Source of the DNA: Engraulis encrasicolus
Lineage: Eukaryota; Chordata; Actinopteri; Clupeiformes; Engraulidae
DNA length: 64,000 nt
Reading direction: 5' to 3'
NCBI RefSeq assembly: GCF_034702125.1
Contig: NC_085874.1
Span: 1,486,001 to 1,550,000 of the forward strand
The position numbers and the translations under genes are program-made. The notes under the pieces are model-generated. The model did not search any database. It had not been told where the DNA came from and saw only the letters and a program-made list of their open reading frames with translations. This document shows, one piece after another, positions 42,100 through 62,457 of the stretch (positions within the stretch are counted from its first letter, which is position 1; every line of letters begins with the position of its first letter).

Positions 42100-44575
42100 T
42101 AAGTTTAACACTAGTACATAAAACATTAATGCCACAACAGTTATTCCATTATATTCCAGTTATACACTGTAACATTGACCCCTTAAATACCGAGTAAGTA
42201 AGATAAATGCATTTGTCACATACAACCATGTTGTTGGCTAGCTTGCAGAATGCAAGTCTGGTTATCTCCAAATAAGCAAACAAAATACATATTGGCCTCT
42301 ACTATACGCAAGCATTCAAAAGTAGTGTGTTTTAAAGTGTTTTTTTAAAAGTGTTTTTTTAAAGTGTGTTTTACAAAAAAAGCTGTCACAAACTTGATCT
42401 AACCAGCTCAGAATGAACTGATCGTAAGACAGGTACCTGTCCCATGGTCTGACAGTAAATGAAGACCTTTACTCAGTGAAATCACCTGTGTTGAAACCTG
42501 TGTGGTGAGGTTGTAACCTTTCCTTCACTTCTACTTTTGACCAGAGGTCACCAAAGTAAAAGTACAAACCCCAACTCCGATGAAGTTGGGACGTTTGGTA
42601 AACAGTGAATAAAATCAAAATGCTATAATTTTCAAAACATTCAATCTATTCATTAGATGGAGAATAGTGAAAAGACAACATATTAAGTGTTCAAACCGAG
42701 AAAAAAGATTGTTTTGGGGGACATATGTACTCATTTCTAATTTGATAAATCCAACACGTCTCAAAAGAGTTGGGACGGGGACAATAAATGGCAGCAAATG
42801 TCGAGGAAGACTACAAACAAAACAAAAGACAACACTTAACAGTTAAATACATTTACCGATGAGATGATTTTATATAAAAAACAGTGTTAATTCCTATCTT
42901 GGACATGATTTCACCAGCTTAAAGGGTGGGTGTATTCCTTGTCATGTTTTGCAATGTTTTCCTTTCTGTAGTGCTTACAGTGTGACAGGTCTTGACCAAA
43001 AACTCACCATTTTATCACCTGCTGGTCCTTATGATGGAGCCAAACTGTTAAAACATAGTAGAGAATGCAATTTGACCTTACTATGTGGCAGTAATCGAAG
43101 ATCTCCCTTCAAAATATAATGCATGAGTGGCTTTTCATGCTGTTTAAAACCCATTTATACCATTCAGCACTGTATTTAACTCTACAGATGAGTGAGAACA
43201 TCTTAACCAATGCACTACTGCACCCGCATGCCATCATGGAGGCTGACTTTTGAAGCTAGCACTAACACAAGTTGGATGGTCCATTTTCACTGTAGCACAG
43301 GATGTGCAATGCTCTATTATTGTCAAAAAGAATGGACTTCTACAACTTCTGCTGACTTCTGTAAGCAAAGGACAGTTTCCCATGTCTTCTGGGTCTATTT
43401 CAAGTGAGCTCAGGTACTTAGGAGAATGTTACACCCCTGTATCATTTTCATGCATTAAGCATTCTTAATATGGTCAATTTTCAATAGCTCTAATTCCTGG
43501 AGTGCTAGAGTGAGACTACAGCCAATATATATTTCATGATGTCATGAACCTATACAATGATTTTATTAACAAAAATATGTCTTATATACACTCAATCGTG
43601 CTAAATCAAAGGGAATTCAAAAATGTATGTAATAACTATGGTAATTATTCCCTTTGCATCTTTAATTCTGAGTGACTCAGCCTCTCTGTGATGATCTTAT
43701 ACCTGGACACCTATATTGTCCGTCAGTACAATTCATTTTGAAATGTTCTTCTTTGTTGTTTTATCTTATTTGGATGTTTACTAAATTTCACTGATCCCCG
43801 TCCCAACTCTTTTGAGACGTGTTGGATTTATCAAATTAGAAATGAGTACATATGTCCCACAAAACAATATTTTTTCTCGGCTTTAACACTTAATATGTTG
43901 TCTTTTCACCATTCTCCATCTAATGAATAGATTGAATGTTTTGAAAATGATAGCATTTTGATTTTATTCACTGTTTACCAAACGTCCCAACTTCATCGGA
44001 GTTGGGGTTTGTAGAAGTAAATTTAGGGTGTAAGTTCAACACTTAAACATGATGTTACACCAGTTATTCCATTGTACCTAATGAGGTGTCTAGAAAAAAC
44101 TAAAAAAAAACCTAAAAAGAAAACCCAAATTTGATTCAACCAGTGTAGGATCAGGTACATGACTCTACAGTGACTGTGGGCCAGTTAGCTTACTCGGTGA
44201 AGTTACTTGTGTTGGAAGGTAACTATGGCAGATGTTGTGTTTTTCCTTCTACTTTTACTTTTGTCATCTCTGCTTTTGACATCCCAGACCAACAGGAGAA
44301 ATCAGACATTTATCAGAGGTCTTAACCCATTGTAGCCTGGAGACACATATATGCTGCATTCAATAGCTGTTACACCATTCTCTCCATTGTACCAAATGCA
44401 GTATCTGTGTTACTGAAAAACACTAAAAACCTAACAAGAGCCCACCACAAAACTTGATCCAATCAGTGCAGAGTCAGCTGATCGTGACAATACTACTGGT
44501 CTACTGTTTACTTAGATAAGTTACATGTAAGTGTTGTGTTGGAAGGAAACTTTACTTTTGACACCACTAGCCATG
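42100..44575 (+). repeat. three diverged tandem copies of an approximately 240-bp unit
   Basis: Copies at about 42100-42560, 44030-44275 and 44340-44575 share blocks such as CAGTTATTCCATT, CTTGATC-AACCAG and CCTTCTACTTTT. The foldback element splits the first from the second. Confidence 0.6.
42565..44011. mobile_element. 1.45-kb foldback element with 217-bp arms
   Basis: Left arm 42565-42781 and right arm 43795-44011 are near-identical inverted repeats ending CAAACCCCAACTCCGATGAA, flanked by TA on both sides. The middle has no recognisable protein. Similar long-arm elements are common in fish and frogs; I do not assign a superfamily. Confidence 0.85.
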
Positions 44576-44857
44576 TTTATGGCCCCCACTAGACAGGCAA
44601 CTGCACAGCTTCAGACACATGACTCGTCATTTGGTGTGGGAAACGTCTGAGTCATCAGAAGGCCTGGGGCACAAACTGTGACCTTAGCAGACGGCGTGTA
44701 ACAGGTCTGGACTAAAGAAACTTCTAACCTGTTGAAACACAACAACCGGTATACCACATAGTGCCATTGTTTTTGGTGTATTATTTTTCCCAAATGTCTT
44801 CCTCTTCCCGCGGGCAGGCACGCACACACACACACGCATGCACGCACGCACGCACGT

Positions 44858-45039
<182 letters not shown>

Positions 45040-45390
45040 AACAGGTGCCAACAAACAGAGTTCAAGCCCCGAGTGGCAAACTGAGCCGAGATGACCTCTG
45101 TCAGATCGAAGTCAGACAGTTTGCAAAGTATTTACTTTTGCTTTGACCTTTGCCACAGGGAAAGAAGGCAATATAGATGAGAAATTTTTTTTGTTATAAG
45201 CATCTCCTATGTGGAGCACACATGCAGATAGTTTTCAAGTCAGGTTTAACGCAAGTTTAAAGCTGCAGTTCATGTGAAAGTCCTACAATATATGATTATA
45301 GCACTGGATGATTGGTTTGTGAGCTGCTTGTTGAGTGTACAGTACGTATGTGTTGACCTTTCATGGCCAGACATCTGTGATTACACCTGT

Positions 45391-46327
45391 CAGTGTTTCC
45401 CATACATTGAGAAAACTATGGCGGCCCGCCATAGTTTAAATTTGGCCGCCATAGTTTCGAAAATGTAAAAAAAAAAAAAAAAAAAAAAATTTTTTTTTTT
45501 TTTTACTTTTTTTTTTAAACTTTTTTTTTTAACGATTTCCGTTTTTGTTAAAAACGATTTGAATTACGATTTTCTTCGCATTTTCCTCCTGGAGTAAATA
45601 CATCCCATAGAGTAAAACACAAGTGCTTGAAAGACAGAGGGATCAAATGCCTGTTCAAGTTGTTAAGGGACAGTTGGGATGAGTTTACTAACACTCCCCA
45701 GGCTTTGTTTTACAGTTGTAATGAGTTAGGTAACAGACCTTCATTGACACGGCAGAGGAGACATCGGGCTGCATATAGAAATGAATGTGAATATAGACAT
45801 AAATGTGTAATATGTTGTTCAGCCCTTTTAATGGGAGGAATTTTGAAAAACTGGCCCTGTGACCAGCACCCCTCATGTAGAATGTGTACGCCTATATGTG
45901 TGTGGGGAAAAGGCACAGCCTACCCTCTTAGACCCTTTTTGTCTATGCGTTACCAATTTCACAGTATACTACTCTTAAATTCTTATCTCTGCTCCTATTT
46001 TGTTTTATTATTTTATTCATTACATAGACCCCTGCATGAGGGATGTATGAAACTGTGTTGTAAACAGAAATGATTCACGGTACTGCATTTAAAAAATATA
46101 TATAAATGACAATGTACTACTAATATCACGTGTAAAATGTTATGTAGCCTTCTTTCTCAAAATATAAATGGCTGAAATGCAGGCCTAGGCCTATAGTTTC
46201 TCCATTTACACTGCGTGAATACACCCCCCCCCCCCCCCCCAAAGGCCCGCGTGAAAAGAGCCCCCCCCCCCCGGAAAAAAAATCCCGGCTGCCCCCATAG
46301 TTTCCAAAATTTCTGTGGGAAACACTG
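45391..46327 (-). mobile_element. 937-bp CAGTGTTTCCCA element, second copy, 5-bp TSD
   Basis: Reverse-complement relative of 25121-26098, with the same ends. TSD cctgt at 45386-45390 and 46328-46332. A 148-codon frame (45627-46073) inside it is not recognisable and is not shared as an open frame by the other copy. Confidence 0.88.
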
Positions 46328-47485
46328 CCTGTGATGATTTCGTGAAAGCAGGTCTTCTACATGGAATCATTGGTTTTATGGTTGAGAAGTGTGGGACTGC
46401 AATGATCGTAATGACTTTATTTCCTTACAACTAATGGTAAAATGTGAAAGAGGAAGCCAAAAACCTTTTTCAACATCTATCTTTCTTTTTCTATCTTTGA
46501 CTCTGACTCCATTGTGTTAATGTCTGTACTACACTGTCCCTGTCAAACTAAATGAAGTCAAAGACAAAGCCAGGGCCTATTCCAACCTACAGCATATAAG
46601 CTGTTCACATAATGTTCAGTTCAAACTTTTCTGTTGTTTAATATCATTTGTTGTTTATTTGGTTCAAAAGCCTTGAAAATGTACAAGAATGCAACATATT
46701 GAAGATGTGTGCCTAGCCATCAGGACTCAGTTGATGAAAAATACCCTTTGTCCTAATAAAGGGTTTGCCTTCACATTTCATCAGCGCTGTGGTGCACATC
46801 CAACACCAGGTCCACTGCAGCTGACCATTCAGTGTGCCCGAAGAAAAGCAATATCTGGTTTCTGCACACTGCCTTTGGCTGTGTTGACTACCAAATAAAC
46901 ACCGTGCACATAGCGGCACAGAAAACAAACTTTGAGCCAATCAGTGATGGGGTGTGTTTGAGGAGAGGGGTGGTTTATGGCAGGGGGTGGTGCGTGCGTG
47001 CGCTCTAAGAGACAGGGAGACAGGTGGAGCGAGAGGGGAGAATGTGCTTAGTGGTTAGGTTAGGTTAAAATAAAACATGATCTTCAAAGACTTCTTCATT
47101 TCTTCTCTACATTTTACGCTCAAATTTTGCACACTTTGGGTGAATTATTGTTGTGGCTAACGTGGATGTACAGTGTGTTCACAGGACAAATAAAGCCAAG
47201 CCAACGCCATCTTGGAAAAGAATGCATGAGCAGTTCACCAACAATGTGTAACCCGGCGGAACAACCTCAATTTACTAGGCTGTACTTTCAATCAAGTGCA
47301 GCCTTGCAGAACCATTTCTAAAATCTCAGACATCAAAGCAGTTGTATTTGTTAGAGTTGTTGAGGTACACTTGATCAACAGTATCACATCATCACATTTT
47401 TGTGTGTCAAGTACACCTTCTTTATAAATTCATTGTTATGCAGCAAAACACTTGAAGGAAGGAAAGTACTGAATGCCGGAAAGAG

Positions 47486-47486
<1 letters not shown>

Positions 47487-47571
<85 letters not shown>
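47487..47571. repeat. (GA)n
   Basis: GA run of about 42 units. Confidence 0.97.
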
Positions 47572-47573
<2 letters not shown>

Positions 47574-47873
47574 AAAGCTACGAAACCATGTTGCACTGGT
47601 GGCGCGCTGCCATATTGGTGGTGTGGGGGTTTGTTTTGATACCAGGGTTGGAAAAAATAGGGGCCTCTTTACACACTAGTCGAAAAATGACTGAGTTGCT
47701 CCACTGCGTTCGCAGTGCCGAATGGAAACTGACTACTTCTCTATTGGGAAACCCCTGTCATCTGTTGTGCTGCGCAACGGCTGAGTCAAGAGCAGCAGTC
47801 AGTCAGCCAGTGGCCCGGGGTACTGTGTACTGCATATTGTGGCATGGCAATTTTCAACTGCATCCACTGTCTA

Positions 47874-48148
47874 CAGGACAGATTATTGCAGGGGCCTACT
47901 CAGAATGCTCTGGGGGCCTGAAGCTCTAGCCTTTATATTTGCCTTTATATTTCTCATGTTGTGTTAAAATACAATTTTAACAACTGTATTTTCACATTTT
48001 CTTGAGGGGGCAAGCCTCACCCCCCAACAACATAGACTCTCACACATGGCCTAAAACCCTGAATCCTTTTGTAAACTAGCAGGGTCCATTGAGGAGAGTC
48101 TTTCTTGCTGTCTGGCCCAGGGCTCCACAGAGTCATAATTCATCCCTG
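47874..48148 (-). repeat. CAGGGACAGATTA family, copy 2
   Basis: Starts CAGGACAGATTATTGCAGGG and ends ATAATTCATCCCTG. The reverse complement shares several blocks with the 56213 copy (for example TGTGAGAGTCT). No clear TSD. Confidence 0.65.
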
Positions 48149-48771
48149 ATGTCAATTGAACTTCAACATGCTATGAAAGACCCAGGAAGTTGCACAGGTG
48201 CATGGACAAGACAAGTTTAAGGCAAAATGCAAGAATTCCATTTTGGACATTACTGATTTTACATTACACTTCATGTAGCTGACACTTTCTTGTTACCATT
48301 ACTTGATGATCATGAGTTTGTTTGTGTGCCTGATTTGCAATCCCTTGCCATTTAGGGTGTTGCCTACAATCTGTTTAAGGAACTGAAAGACAAATGTGTT
48401 TGGACATAGACCAGTAGGCCTAGATCAAGGAAGTATGGTACAAATACACATGATGAAAACTACATTTATGAACCCTACTATGTTGCTATGTAGATATGTA
48501 GATATGTTGCATACATTCTACATTCCTTATAGATTATATCGGAGTTGTTCTCTTAATTATCTGTCATTTTAATTTCAGCAATACGAAAACAACAAGAACA
48601 GCAATGTCAATTGAGGTTGTGCAACATACATTCAAAGACATTTAATTTTAGGTGTCTTCTGAAGACCATTTGTGTCCCTGACACTGTAATATACTTAATT
48701 AGATTAACATCTAAAAAGCTTTATTGTCTAATACGTTGCCATGCCATAAAATTGTCTTGATTGAAGGCAGA

Positions 48772-48922
<151 letters not shown>

Positions 48923-49061
48923 GAGAGTATGCAGCTGGAGGGGGATTGTGTCTGGTCGGCCTGAAACCCACTGCACAGCTGCAGCAGGTCTAACATTGTA
49001 TTTTGGGCACCACGTTTAACGGGAATTAAGGCCTACAATAAAGCACCTACAATCTGTCTGT

Positions 49062-49220
<159 letters not shown>

Positions 49221-49392
49221 CACAAGAAGGCCTATCTTTTCTGCTCATGATTTCTGACAAACCAAACAGCTCACAGGGTTGTGACTTGTGGCACCTCAAA
49301 AGTGCGGTTATGCATCATCAGTTGTGTGGCTATAGTGACATCTCAGGCAGACAAGCAGGGGGGCCGTGGGGGTGAATAGACCAGTCCAAGTG

Positions 49393-49749
49393 TTAAAGGG
49401 ACACTGTGTGGCGACAAGAGTATTGCAACAATGCTGTCCATTGAAACTGTGCTGCCATTTGCCATTTTCATGAATATTATTAACTAAATAATACATTAAT
49501 ATTTACTAGTATGACCAAAGAACAGTATGTTTTGCAGCTAAAAAATATTTCTAGAAATTCAAAATGGCAGACATCAGGAGAAAATCCACCTTTTAATGTA
49601 TGAAAAGGGCAATTTTCCCATTCATAATGAATACCCTCGAATTTGATGGTGGAGGTATGCACAGTATTGATGAAAAAAGTAACATTTGTGAATGGGCAGC
49701 ATGAATTCTGGAAAGAGACTGCAACAAATATTACACAGTACACCTTTAA
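49393..49749 (+). repeat. TTAAAGG-ended repeat, copy upstream of zc3h12a
   Basis: Ends TTAAAGGGACACTGTGTGG and CACAGTACACCTTTAA; the interior holds AATTCAAAATGGCAGACA and GTGAATGGGCAGCATGAATT, shared with 53781-54102. It sits just before the putative promoter. Confidence 0.75.
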
Positions 49750-49859
49750 AGTGAGCAATCTCCTCGGCCCCACAGTCCAAATCCACCTGGGGGCAACAAG
49801 CCTCTCAGATTGCACAAGGAAGCAGCAGCAGCAGCCTTTACATGCATGGCGAGAAAACC

Positions 49860-50235
49860 AGCCCAGCTTTTCTACATAACCTGCGCAGCCAGCCTGCGTT
49901 TCCTTTCCTTCGGGCAAGTGTGCCGCAACTTTTCTCTCTCTCTCTCTATCTCTCTCTCTCTCTTCATCCAGTCTTTCCTTCTCTCTCTCCCGTATGTACA
50001 GCCTTCTTCTTTTTCTCTCTGATTGCTTCCTTGCCGGTACGACTCGACTTGAAAAAAAAATTAAATGCAGTCACTTCCTCGTTTGTGGAGATAACAGCCC
50101 GGAGTGGAGCTGAAAGGGAGCTCAGTGTGTGTGTCTGTGTGTGAGTGTGAAAGAGAGAAGAGAAGTCGACAGTCTACCAGACAAGTCGACACAGGCAGCC
50201 ACCGCGAGCACAGCTGTCTGTAACGCTTTCAAACT
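49860..50235 (+). promoter_or_regulatory. zc3h12a: zc3h12a promoter-proximal region and 5' UTR exon
   Basis: A purine/pyrimidine-rich segment ends at a perfect GTAAGT donor (50236-50241), so it probably holds a non-coding first exon whose 3' end is 50235. No TATA box was seen. An ETS/PU.1-like site (CGAGGAAGTG on the minus strand) lies at 50071-50081. The transcription start cannot be fixed from sequence alone. Confidence 0.45.
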
Positions 50236-50373
50236 GTAAGTACTACTCTCTTATACACTCATACACACCAACAGCACAGCGTTATGTGGTCCATTTGGAC
50301 AGATATGGGGAAGGCGTCCTTTGTCAATCTCCAAACTAAGTGTGTCGTTTGTTAAGAGTCAAAGGCTGCTTTT

Positions 50374-50651
<278 letters not shown>

Positions 50652-51444
50652 CTTATTTAGCATGGTCCTTGCCATTGCCTCGGCATACAAACACCAGGTC
50701 ATTTCTGTAAGAAGTTGAATGGGGATTTGAAGGGTAGCTGTCAGTCCAATAGATATGGGGCAGACAGGACAGTCACTGGCAGCATGTCCAAGGGTTAACA
50801 CGTTAACATGTCCAGACAGGGCACTAATCTTACGCTTTTGAATACCATCCTGAGAAGTCAAGAGCTAAAAATAGTTGTCTTTGGTGTGAACGTGCAACAA
50901 AACAGGTTCAAAATAGAAAACTAAAACACACCTACACCACACAAGAGGAGGTGTGGCCGAATTATTTGAGTATTCGTTTCTGGATATACCGTATACTTTG
51001 GCACAAGTCCACAATTTAGACAGCAGGCCCAACAAACCACAAGGAAGGTGTTGATTAAAAAAACAGCCCTGAAGGACACCTTCCCAGCCATGCATCCATT
51101 AATAATGTCTAGTGTGTGTGTGTGTGTGTGTACCAAAAATGGATTTTTAAAAAACTTTACGCCCCCCAATCTGTCGGTAAGTAGGCCAAAGACGTATGTA
51201 AATGCTTCTAGTTTCTTTTGTGCGTGCTGGGTTTCGGCCCAACAGATTAGAAAGCATGCCAAAATGTTCAACATACTTGTCATTTCAGAGCCATATAAAG
51301 GTGTCAAAGAGTGTGAGATGGATTCTTTGTGTCGCTCAGGTAGGAGGAAATTGGCAAGTAGAGAAGCGGAAATCAATGACTCAAGTTCTAAATTCGTTCC
51401 TCATAATTCACATTTTGATCGTTTTAAATAGATTAATCAGCATC

Positions 51445-51717
51445 TAGGACAGATTTAGTGCAGGGGCCTACAGGGCCCAGGCACAAGGGCCCACGAGCCA
51501 GGGGGCGCCTTAAGCCCAAGACTCCATAATTTTGTTCCCATAATGCATCATAATTGCACTTCTGACAACTGTATTGTACACTTTTTTCAGAATAGAATCC
51601 TTCAAAGCCCCAGCAAAACAGTCTGTAAAACCCTCAACAACTAGCAACACCCATGAAGGGGGGGCTCTCTTGTTGTCTGGCCCAGGGGCCCATGGAGTCA
51701 TATAATCCATTCCTGAT
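51445..51717 (-). repeat. CAGGGACAGATTA family, copy 3
   Basis: AGGACAGATTTAGTGCAGGG at the left and GGCCCATGGAGTCATATAAT near the right end, as in copy 2. It lies in the 5' UTR intron of zc3h12a. Confidence 0.65.
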
Positions 51718-52417
51718 CACACCTGTATGAACACATCTCCTGCTGGGAGTTTCCGCTATCATGATGAGAGCGCAAAAATATGAATTCCACATGCAGGTAT
51801 TAAGAACACAAACCTGGCTAAGTCAACCTACAGGAAGTGCTAAAACCTCTAATAGATAGCCCACAGTTGTCAATTAGTTAAGAAAAAGAGGACTCCATGC
51901 TCTTCTATTAGATGATTTACCACAATTTAACCTAGATTTACCCCAACTTAACCTTGTTCGCTACTGAGCCAGGTTCTTGATATACCACCCTGTTGGGTTA
52001 TGTTTATTTAGCCAACGCCGACCTCCTCAATACTTCAGGCCAAATTGCAGAGACCCCACCAGTGAAACAAGCAACACAAACACTAATACTGTTTTCCGCA
52101 TGTGTACATATGGAGACACACCCAGATAAATAGAAAGAAAGAGAGACAGAGGAAAAAAATTACGTCAAGAGTGAGCAGGGGGAGCTTTTTGTTGTTTATG
52201 TGGGTGTGACGTAGATTGGTGTGCTTTTCATCTGTGCAGTCTTGGTGCTGTGTTGCATGTTGCAGATCACTATTTAAAAAAAGAATTGAAAAGAGGAGGG
52301 AAAAAAGAAAAAAAAGAGAGTGTGAAACTCCCCATCACTGTAGCCACGCGTTTCCTGTGTTTACAGCGACTGGGGCTGTCTCATCAACATCCCTCCTCCC
52401 TCTCTCTCTCTCTGCAG

Positions 52418-52572
52418 AACCACCAACAACAACAACCACCAACACCCACCCCCTCCCAAAACCACAACACCTCAACCCACTCGCTGTCAATTGTTCCAAA
52501 ACGGACAGCTTCGTCATGGAAACTATCATCATGAGTTAGAGAAGGGGCTTGGACTGCCGTGAGGATTCCCCT

Positions 52573-52636
<64 letters not shown>

Positions 52637-52926
52637 AAGTATGCAGGAGATGAAAAGGGCAAAATTATAGCAGCTGGATTGACGTCTGAGAAGGACACCC
52701 TCTTTCTCTCCCTCCTACAGTAACACAACTGGACCAGTGGCACACATAAGAAGAGTACCACAGGGCATACAGTATCCAGAGAGGTACACTGCACATGCAA
52801 GTCAATAACTGAGGACAGACAGTCTGACACAGATATAACCCAGAACTTTTCAAGAGAAATACAAACAGACACATACACAAACACACACACACACAAACAG
52901 ACACACACACACGCACGCACACAGAA
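52418..52926 (+). other. zc3h12a: zc3h12a 5' UTR upstream of ATG, alternative acceptors
   Basis: Two acceptors fit: tctctctctctctgcag (AG at 52416-52417) and ctttctctccctcctacag (AG at 52719-52720). If the first is used, the leader contains an eight-codon upstream ORF (52516-52539) and a (GA)n tract at 52577-52633. An in-frame TGA at 52825-52827 precedes the start codon, which supports 52927 as the true start. Confidence 0.55.
52577..52634. repeat. (GA)29 near the zc3h12a start
   Basis: Pure GA run about 290 bp before the ATG. It is part of the leader if the upstream acceptor is used. Confidence 0.97.
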
Positions 52927-61325
<8,399 letters not shown>

Positions 61326-62450
61326 GAGGTCTGTTAAGCAAATTCCTTTTCCGAAGTTCTTTTCAGGATTCTGGTGTACCGTTTACAATTTGAAAAAAGG
61401 AGGACACAAGTGTCCAAAAGACTCAAACTGCTTGACCTCTAAAAGGTCTTCAACATCAACTTCCTATATCCTGCTATTTGTAGGCCTGTACTGTATAGGC
61501 ATTTTCCTACTTTGACTGTTGACACTGAAAGTGTTTGAATGTGAATGTGAATGTGCCATGCACTACTGCCTGAAAACTGCAAAAGGAACTCCTTGAACCC
61601 CTTCTTCCTGCCCTGTATAGTAAACAGTACATTTTGCAGTGTTAATTCAAAACTTACAACCAAATGGACTCAGCACCAATAGTTAATCTACACTGGGATT
61701 TACACTCTCTTGGAGGGTATCTTTAGCCCTAATCGCAATTTGTTGAATTAAAACAGCAAAGCAAACTGTGTAGAATTACAGGATTCTGCGTGTGGTGATC
61801 CAGATTTGCCTCAGAGAAAGGAGCAATAAGGGGCTGTAATAGCATTAAGAAACTTATGTCAAAGCAACAAAGTTGTTTTTAGTACCGTAGCCCCGATATG
61901 GGGATGGCAATAAAAGTATGTTACTGCAAAGCTCAGATGTAAAATGTTCCATTTAGGAACACTATTTCCTTTCAATGAAACCTGTACTGTATGTGTTTTG
62001 CATATGATTAGATGTTTCTGTTATTGTCATTCATTTTCTTCTTGGCACGTAAACAAGGACATGTTCAGCGAGTTCCTATCAGCGAGCACACTTCCTGGTA
62101 ACCATATTTCTGCATTCACTCACTCAAGATAAAAGAGTCAGTAAACTCAACAAGGAAGTTTTTAACCGCCTCTGAGCTATAAGGAACTGCTACACTTCTC
62201 TGGAACTCTCTGGAGTGCGCTTTAGCCATGCAACCTGAAACCGGTTTTCAAAATCTGCTGCAACACCTCTGGTGCCACCTAGTGGATTCAATGTCAAAAA
62301 CACTTCAAGATGATCATCCTTCATGATTCTTGGATGAGCAGTCGATACAAAGTATCAGCAAAGCTGCTACTACTACTACTAATGATGATGATGATGATGA
62401 CGATGATGATGAAGTAGTGGGGGAATCGTACAGAATTCAGAATAAATTTT
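61326..62450 (+). other. zc3h12a: zc3h12a 3' UTR
   Basis: AT-rich sequence follows the stop with no open frame. AATAAA occurs at 61909-61914 and 62441-62446. A (GAT)n run with one CGAT lies at 62376-62412. Mammalian Regnase-1 mRNA is self-regulated through 3' UTR stem-loops; I did not fold this UTR. Confidence 0.6.
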
Positions 62451-62457
62451 TTTTATT
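62441..62457. terminator. back-to-back poly(A) signals
   Basis: AATAAA on + (62441-62446) is followed at once by a T-run and TTTATT (AATAAA on -, 62457-62452). This arrangement fits a shared terminator for zc3h12a and a convergent minus-strand gene. It is also easy to get by chance in AT-rich sequence. Confidence 0.35.

Noticed and set aside
45627..46073. 148-codon frame in the CAGTG element
   Set aside because: The other copy of the element does not keep it open, and it resembles no transposase.
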